A DNA stretch of 64,000 nt, from assembly GCA_009746045.1 (NCBI GenBank), contig RPFO01000017.1, forward strand, positions 580,001 to 644,000, read 5' to 3'. The position numbers and the translations under genes were made by a program. The notes beneath the pieces are model-generated. The model ran no database searches, was not told the DNA's origin, and was given only the letters and a program-made list of their open reading frames with translations. Source of the stretch: Mesostigma viride (taxonomy: Eukaryota > Streptophyta > Mesostigmatophyceae > Mesostigmatales > Mesostigmataceae). Positions 52,641 through 64,000 of this stretch are shown here, piece after piece. The first letter of the stretch is position 1, and each line of letters begins with the position of its first letter.

Positions 52641-52982
52641 TCGGCAGCGGCGAGGGGAACCACAGCAGGCTGGTGATCGCGGCTGCATGCACGCCGGACA
52701 GGCACCGGGGACAAGAGGGATGGGCACGTGCCGCCGAGAGGGGGAAGCAATGGGAAGCACAATGAGAAGGTGTCAGGAGATGAGGAAAAAAAAAAAAAAA
52801 AACGAAAGGGGGCACCAGCAGGAAGAAGGCGCAGGGATGACGCCGGGCCCGGGGGGGGAAGAAGGCGAGGGACGGACGCAAGGAGGATGGACAAAGGAGC
52901 AAGCAAGTCAGGGGAACACAAGTGCTGGCGCGTAACGGCTGGCAGTATCCCCATGATAAGGGGTTGTGCTGCATAATAGTTA

Positions 52983-58134
<5,152 letters not shown>

Positions 58135-59084
58135 TGCTACGGAAGGGAATCGTCGATGCGCACACGAGGCTCGAGGACGTGTACTTAACGGCACACCATG
58201 GCACAAATATTACAAATCAGGATACGATCCGGACTTGTTGAGGAGAAAGCGGCCGAACCAAGCCCAGTGTAATTATGTACCGTCCGGTGTGGAGGTCAAC
58301 GGAGCAAATCGATTGCTACTCGAGCACTACTGTCGCTGCCAGCTACGCAGTGCGCACTTGCGCTGTCTGGACTGCGGTGTTCATGTTGCTGTGGCAGGAC
58401 AGTGCTGCCGTCTGCTGCCAAGCGAGCAGGATGACATCGGCACTAGCGGGTATGCTACGTGGCGCCACTCCAGCTGCCCGCGGCTGACAGCCTAAGCTCG
58501 ACATTCGCAGGGGACCAGGACACCCGGACAGCACCCGGAGAGGCCAGAGGGACCGTAAAATTGTGGCTTCCATGAGCGCAAAAACAAGTTCATGATCACG
58601 TGCGAATTCTAAACGCGGATTTTGTTGCCGGAATAGTAATTGGACGTGGCAATCCTTCACATTTCACTCCGCATTTCTTCCCTGTAACGGCGAAGGGTTC
58701 CCGATGCTTCTCATTCTTCCGATGTAAGAGTGGCGATGTGCCAGGCTACTTTGCCAGCTGTATGTTTCTAATACGTGGGTCATGACCGTGGATGCAGACC
58801 TAAGCATTAACATTTCTTCCGAGGCTTTCTTATTTGCTATATATGGGGCATGGAATCCGGGCATCAAAAATCATGTCGCGTGGTGCTGTTCTAGAGGCAA
58901 CATCGAGTCCCCTTAAGGGCTAGGAATGGCCATACCGTTCTGCGAGGGAAACCAATAGCAGGACTAATCGCGTCCTCCGGGGACATTCGACCCCTATCCC
59001 CCGCTTCACGAGGAAGCCTGCCACGACCTTCCAGACAGTCACACCATACCGACGTGAGGAAATTCTGGCCGATGAGATTGCCAG
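58135..59084. promoter_or_regulatory. Divergent promoter region between the TBL2-like and CCCH genes
   Basis: About 950 bp separates two start codons pointing away from each other. No TATA box or clear motif cluster was identified; the short ORFs here look like chance. Confidence 0.4.
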
Positions 59085-62000
59085 ATGACGCTGCTAGAGA
59101 GAAACTTGACAGAAGTTGACAGCAGTGGGGCTCCTTTAAAGCTCAAGCGATCGTTGCTTCAGACCAACTGCCGTCTCTGTGGGGGGATCATTCCCGTCGG
59201 CGTGGACTTGTGGCCCGTGGCGAACCACGTGGTCGACAAAGTGTTGGCTGCCCGCAGCTCGGGTGAACTCGCTGCAGGCGTCACTCTCGACCTCTTTGCG
59301 GACGACGATGGGCTGGCCACCGATATCCCCTGCGAGTGGTGCCACGCCGAGTGCGCCCGGAGCATCTATGGAGAGCTGACCCGGCACAACTGCCCGGTGT
59401 GCAAGCATTGGGTCAGAAAGGTGCGATAGAGCAAGCAAGCGTAGCCTTCCCGCCTTTGCGATGGAATAGCTACGATTGTGACTGGCACCATCTACCCTTG
59501 GTACCTTAAAGATCTACCCGATAGCAATAGTACATGCAACATGCAGCATATGATGCTACACGGAATCTTCCCGTTGGAGAATAATTGCAGAATACCATTT
59601 GTGGCGTGGTTTGCCTGTCGTTGTTTGCCCCTGCTGCTCGGCGAGCAAGGGTTGGTGCACTTGCCCACAACCAGCTGTGTGTTCTCATGAAGGGTGGCTT
59701 CCATGTGCCATGAGCCCTATGTGACGTGAGCCAGTAGTAACATATGCTGCTGCGTTACTGGTATCCTCGCTCGCAACCTGCAGGGCTCCTGCCTCTACGG
59801 CGACAACTGCTTCTACCGACACCCGCCGCTGCACACAGTGCAGGTGGTCAAGCAAGACCGGCGATGTGAGTACGGCCTATTTGTAGTCACGTCTTTGCTT
59901 GACCAGTGTTGCGACTACCGCCTGGCTGTAGTAGTTTCTTTTCTTGACCGGGGACATGACGAGTGCATTATTGTAGTTATTTTTTCTGCTTGACCGAGAG
60001 ATGTGAGTACGGCCTCCACCACATAAATTGTCATGTCCACCCCTGTTACATTCACCACCACACTGTCACATGTCTGGCTGGAGCGCAAACTTGTCTCCAG
60101 TGGCCTGGCTTGCCTGCGAGGCAGCCGGGTTGTCAGCAACAGGCCGCCAAGTCTGCCTGGATGTCTAGGAAGGTTGAGCTGGTGTGGTGGAGGGTGGCTT
60201 GGGCTAGTATAGTGGATGTGTGCTGCGTGCTGGATATTCCTTCTGATGCATCATACGCTGGTGCATGGCGGCATCATGAACGCGTAGCTCCCTGCTGGTG
60301 TGTGAATGGTGTGGATGCATGCTGGATATCCCTCCTGGCTTCTTATGCGAGCCGTTGTAGAAGGACGAGCCCGGCTGTGGCGCGCGTGTGTCAGCATTTT
60401 GGTCATCGTGTGTCAAGTTATACAATGTGTGTTCAGTGACGTGTCACGTTTACTGTTGCTCTGTAGGCTACGCATGCCTATTGACCAGTGGATGTTTGTA
60501 TCGGACATGGAGCCCCGTGCCGGTGGGCATGGTCGGTATACTAGCCTGGCCTATTGCCTCGGGCACCATCTCTTTTATTGAAGGTACTATGTGCATAGTA
60601 GTACTAGCTTAGGAGAAAGGTCCATGCTACCTAAAAGGCACCACCCCTTAAGCTGTGATTGTGGGCGTCGTCTGTGAGACAACACAGGCACCATGGGTAA
60701 CATGTTTACGGCCACTACAAGCACGTCTACTGGAATGGTAGGAGCGGGTACAACCAGTGCCATCAGGGCTGAGCTGACCTCAGCGCAAGAGCTAGCGTCC
60801 ATCATGAATGGCTATCTCTGCCTTTTAGCCTTACTTGAGAGTTGTTGTTGTCATGGTGACGCATGCGGGGGTAAACTTTTCTATCTGCCAGGGGGGGAGG
60901 GAGCTGGGGGGGAGATGCTGACACCGGAAATGTGAGCCCACGACCCTCCCTTCTCGCGCCCGCAGCGTGGGGTGGCGCCCGCCGGCGGCTCCTCAACGAG
61001 TCGGCCCCCCGCATCTTCCGCCACTGGCTGATTGACACCTTTGGCCGCGCCCTGCTGTCATCCGGCACAGGCATCCTAGACGTGGGGGGGGGAATGGGCG
61101 AGCTGTCGTTCCAGTTTGTCAATCTGAACGGGATACCTTCCACTGTGGTGGACCCGCGGCCGCTGGACACGCGGCGCTTCCATAGGCGCCTCCTGCGGGG
61201 GTACTACCATTTCAACCCCGTGTTTGCCAAATACACGGATGTGGGCAAGCAGGGGGAATGGCTGCCAGCGACGTCACCTGCTGCCATGCCTGCAGCGAGT
61301 GGGGACACTGCGGCTGTGCCGGCAGTGAGTGGTGACCCGGTGCCACATGCCAGCACACGTTGCAGCCCGGTTGGACCGTGCCCGGACCGTGCAGGCTCGC
61401 ATCAGGTCCCAGGGGGAAGTTACGAGGCTCGGCCAGTGGCAGGATGGCCCAGGGACCCTGCCATACTGAGGGTTTTCTTCGACGCCGCCCTGGTATCCCG
61501 GCTGACGGGCGAGGCGGAGTCAGAGGGGGGGGCGGAAGCGGAGGCGGAGGCGGCGGTGGACAGGACACGGAGCTGTTCCTTGGGGGATGGTGAGGAGACG
61601 GTTCACTTAGGTCGATGCAACGGTAGCAGTGGGCGGGGGGATGGGTCGGCCTGTGGTCCAGGTCTACACACCTCTAGTAGCGGTGGGGGGGACCTGGCTA
61701 GTGCTGACTGCGTTGGTCGGGACCATGGGGAGGGGGATGAGGTGTGGGATCCTTGTCAAGGTGCCGGCAGCCATGGGCGAGACGATAACAGTGCCAAGGG
61801 CAGCGGCCGCGATGTGGGCATGCGCCCGCAGTGCAAGGGGGTTAGCAGAGAGGCATGGGGAGGGGAGCATAATGGACACTCCCTTGATCTTCCCTGTGGT
61901 GATTGGGATACCTTCTACCTGGATGCCACCAGGCGGGCGCTGGCTGTGAACTGGACGGTGAAGGGCCTGCAGCCCCGGCACGAGGATGGGGAGGGAGGGG

Positions 62001-62467
62001 ATGCACCGGGTGACGGTGGTGTGCATGCTGGGGTGGGGGAGGATGGCTGCTCCTGCGGGTTGGACAGAGAAAGCGTGGATGATCTCATCATCACAGAACC
62101 TGCTGGGGCCACTCTAGGGGCTGGCAGCCTTCATGCGGGGGCGCCGGGGGATGAGGCAGGTGCGGTGACGCCTCTGGAGGCCTTCCAGCGCCTCCTGGGC
62201 TGCTCGATCGTCGTCGCACTGCATGCGGACCAGGGCACCGAGCCAGCCATAGACTTTGCGCTTGCGACGGGCAAGCCGTTTGCCTGTGTCCCCTGCTGCG
62301 TGTACAGCAAGCAGTTCCCCAAGCGGTACCTGGCCGGCAAGCAGGTGTCGACGTTTGAGGACTTCATGACGTACTTGAAGGCAAAGGACCCTTCCATACA
62401 GGAGACAGTGCTTGGGTTTGAGGGCAAGAACAGGCTGCTCTACCGGCTGGTGCCAGGGGAAGGTTGA
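59085..62467 (+). CDS. CCCH zinc-finger protein with methyltransferase-like domain
   Basis: Exons are 59085-59420, 59784-59865 and 60966-62467 (GT-AG; phases 0 and 1), giving 639 residues. Exon 1 holds CxxC pairs (CRLC, CEWC, CPVC) that may form a RING- or LIM-like fold. A perfect CCCH finger, C-x8-C-x5-C-x3-H (residues 106-125), spans intron 1, which supports the splice model. Exon 3 begins with GARRRLLNESAPRIFRHWLI and the glycine-rich ILDVGGGMGELSF (about 177-189), typical of an S-adenosylmethionine-binding motif I, followed by VVDPRPL. The end (VVALHADQGTEPAIDFALAT, KPFACVPCCVYSKQFPKR) resembles the C-terminal half of RNA-methyltransferase-like proteins. Between them lies about 200 residues of Gly/Asp/Ser-rich low-complexity sequence that splits the domain. 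An RNA-modifying role is inference; the substrate is unknown. Confidence 0.8.
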
Positions 62468-62828
62468 ACGCAGCTCTAGTTCTTCATGTTTATGTCGTTG
62501 TAACTGTTTGCTGGTAGTTGGCCTGGGAATATTATCTGATTAGGTGACCAGCACCGCCGACATGATGCCATGAGGTATGAGGACTATGCCATGAGCCATG
62601 AGGGCTAGTTCTAAGCTCAGGCCTGGGCTGGATTTGTGCTATCTACATGCATGACAGGGTTCTTTGACGCATGTCTTTTCAGAAGAGGAAATTGACATGG
62701 TCAGTTGTCTAGCTTTTTACAACTTGTACTTATAATACATTGCAAAGTTAATCATCTCAACAAAGGTCGACCACTCAGCCGCGCAGTCCAATATAACTGG
62801 GGCCCCGTGTGACGGTTACAACTTCCTT
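62468..62828. other. 3' flank of the CCCH gene
   Basis: Probable 3'UTR with ATGAGG-type short direct repeats near 62560-62610 (CCATGAGGTATGAGG, GCCATGAGCCATGAGG). No further gene. Confidence 0.5.
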
Positions 62829-64000
62829 GGAGGGAGGGAGGGAGGGAGGGAGGGAGGAGGGAGGGAGGGAGGGAGGAGGGAGGAGGGAGGGAGGGAGGGA
62901 GGGAGGGAGGGAGGGAGGGAGGGAGGGAGGGAGGGAGGGAGGGAGGGAGGGAGGGAGGGAGGGAGGGAGGGAGGGGGGAGGGAGGGAGGAGGGAGGGGAG
63001 GGAGGAGGGAGGGAGGGGAGGGAGGGAGGGAGGGAGGAGGGAGAGGGAGGGAGGAGGGAGGGAGGGAGGGAGGGAGGAGGGAGGGAGGGAGGGAGGGAGG
63101 GAGGGAGGAGGGAGGGAGGAGGGGGAGGGGAGGGAGGGAGAGGGAGGGAGGGAGGGAGGGAGGAGGGAGAGGAGGAGGAGGGAGGAGGGAGGGAGGAGGA
63201 GGAGGGAGGAGGGAGGAGGGAGGAGGAGGGAGAGGAGGAGAGGAGGGAGGGAGGGAGGGAGGGAGGGAGGAGGAGGGAGGGAGGGAGGGAGGGAGGGAGG
63301 GAGGGAGGGAGGGAGGAGGGAGGGAGGGAGGGAGGAGGGAGGGGGAGGGAGGAGGAGGGAGGAGGGAGGGAGGGAGGGAGGAGGGAGGGAGGGAGGGAGG
63401 GAGGGAGGGAGGAGGGAGGGAGGGAGGGAGGGAGGGAGGGAGGGAGGGAGGGGAGGGAGGGAGGGAGGGAGGAGGGAGGGAGGGAGGAGGGAGGGAGGAG
63501 GGAGGGAGGGAGGGAGGAGGGAGGGAGGGAGGGAGGAGGGAGGGAGGGAGGGAGGGAGGGAGGAGGGAGGGAGGGAGGGAGGGAGGAGGGAGGGAGGGAG
63601 GGAGGGAGGGAGGGAGGGAGGGAGAGGGAGGAGGGAGGAGGAGGGAGGGAGGAGGAGGGAGGGAGGGAGGGAGGGAGGGAGGAGGGAGAGGGAGGGAGGA
63701 GGGAGGAGGGAGGGAGGGGGAGGAGGAGGAGGAGGGAGGAGGAGGGAGGGAGGGAGGGAGGGAGGGAGGAGGGAGGGAGGGAGAGGGAGGAGGAGGAGGG
63801 AGGGAGGGAGGGAGGAGGGAGGGAGGGAGGAGGAGGAGGAGGGAGGGAGGGAGGGAGGGAGGGAGGGAGGGAGAGGGAGGGAGGAGGGAGGAGGGAGGAG
63901 GGAGGGAGGGAGGGAGGGAGGGAGGGAGGGAGGAGGGAGGGAGGGAGGGAGGGAGGGAGGAGGAGGGAGGAGGAGGAGGAGGGAGGGAGGGAGGGAGGGA
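62829..64000. repeat. (GGGA)n-type array, at least 1.17 kb, runs off the window
   Basis: GGGA units mixed with GGA and GGGGA slips. The plus strand contains no T or C over more than a kilobase, and the array continues past the window end. Confidence 0.97.

Overview
This window is nuclear DNA of a eukaryote, most likely a green alga or another member of the green lineage. The genes are split by GT-AG introns of about 0.4 to 1.4 kb. Their exons are GC-rich, the gamma-tubulin is plant-like, and more than a third of the window is retroelements, DNA transposons and microsatellites. A large EF-hand protein of a kind often found in flagellates hints at a flagellated cell. The species cannot be fixed from sequence alone.

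Genes, left to right: a four-exon protein of about 712 residues with degenerate EF-hands (274-4359, +); a two-exon inositol-polyphosphate 5-phosphatase between two C2 domains (10848-14424, -); a doubtful Cys-rich ORF (16161-16667, +); a gamma-tubulin with at least six exons, one intron being GC-AG (23992-30495, +, last exon not found); a small ankyrin-repeat protein (43835-44957, -); an eight-exon TBL2-like membrane-anchored WD40 protein (52983-58134, -); and a three-exon CCCH zinc-finger/methyltransferase-like protein (59085-62467, +). The last two are divergent across a 950-bp spacer. The genes share no pathway; this is an ordinary eukaryotic neighbourhood rather than an operon.

Mobile DNA fills most of 4.6-10.1 kb, 17.6-21.8 kb, 33.4-42.5 kb and 49.6-52.5 kb. 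Many insertions can be cut out exactly because their target-site duplications (TSDs) are still readable. I use these working names. LINE-A and LINE-B encode ORF2 (reverse transcriptase). LINE-C is an ORF2 relic with a (TTAC)n tail. Type-1 and Type-2 elements carry only an ORF1-like RNA-binding protein followed directly by a 3'UTR. A hAT-type DNA element (6134-7750) and a Tc1/mariner-type MITE (15569-15794) have clear terminal inverted repeats. A 2.1-kb LTR-like insertion (35633-37708) carries an ORF I do not recognise.

The strongest unexplained signal is in the retroelements. A Type-2 element bounded by a 10-bp TSD (18790-21305) has a 5' region, ORF1, a 3'UTR and a (TTAA)n tail but no reverse transcriptase. 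LINE-A, Type-1 and Type-2 all end in the same small hairpin (CTCC-CAAC-GGAG, extended to CTCCC-CAAC-GGGAG in Type-1) before a short A/T-rich tail. This fits ORF1-only retroelements using a LINE-A-like reverse transcriptase in trans. Several of them are nested inside one another, in places three deep.

Tandem repeats are also conspicuous: (TAAG)n of 1.8 kb and 0.3 kb on either side of LINE-C, (GGGA)n of at least 1.17 kb running off the right end, long (CT)n/(CA)n/(GA)n tracts, and minisatellites in introns, some overlapping or abutting splice sites.
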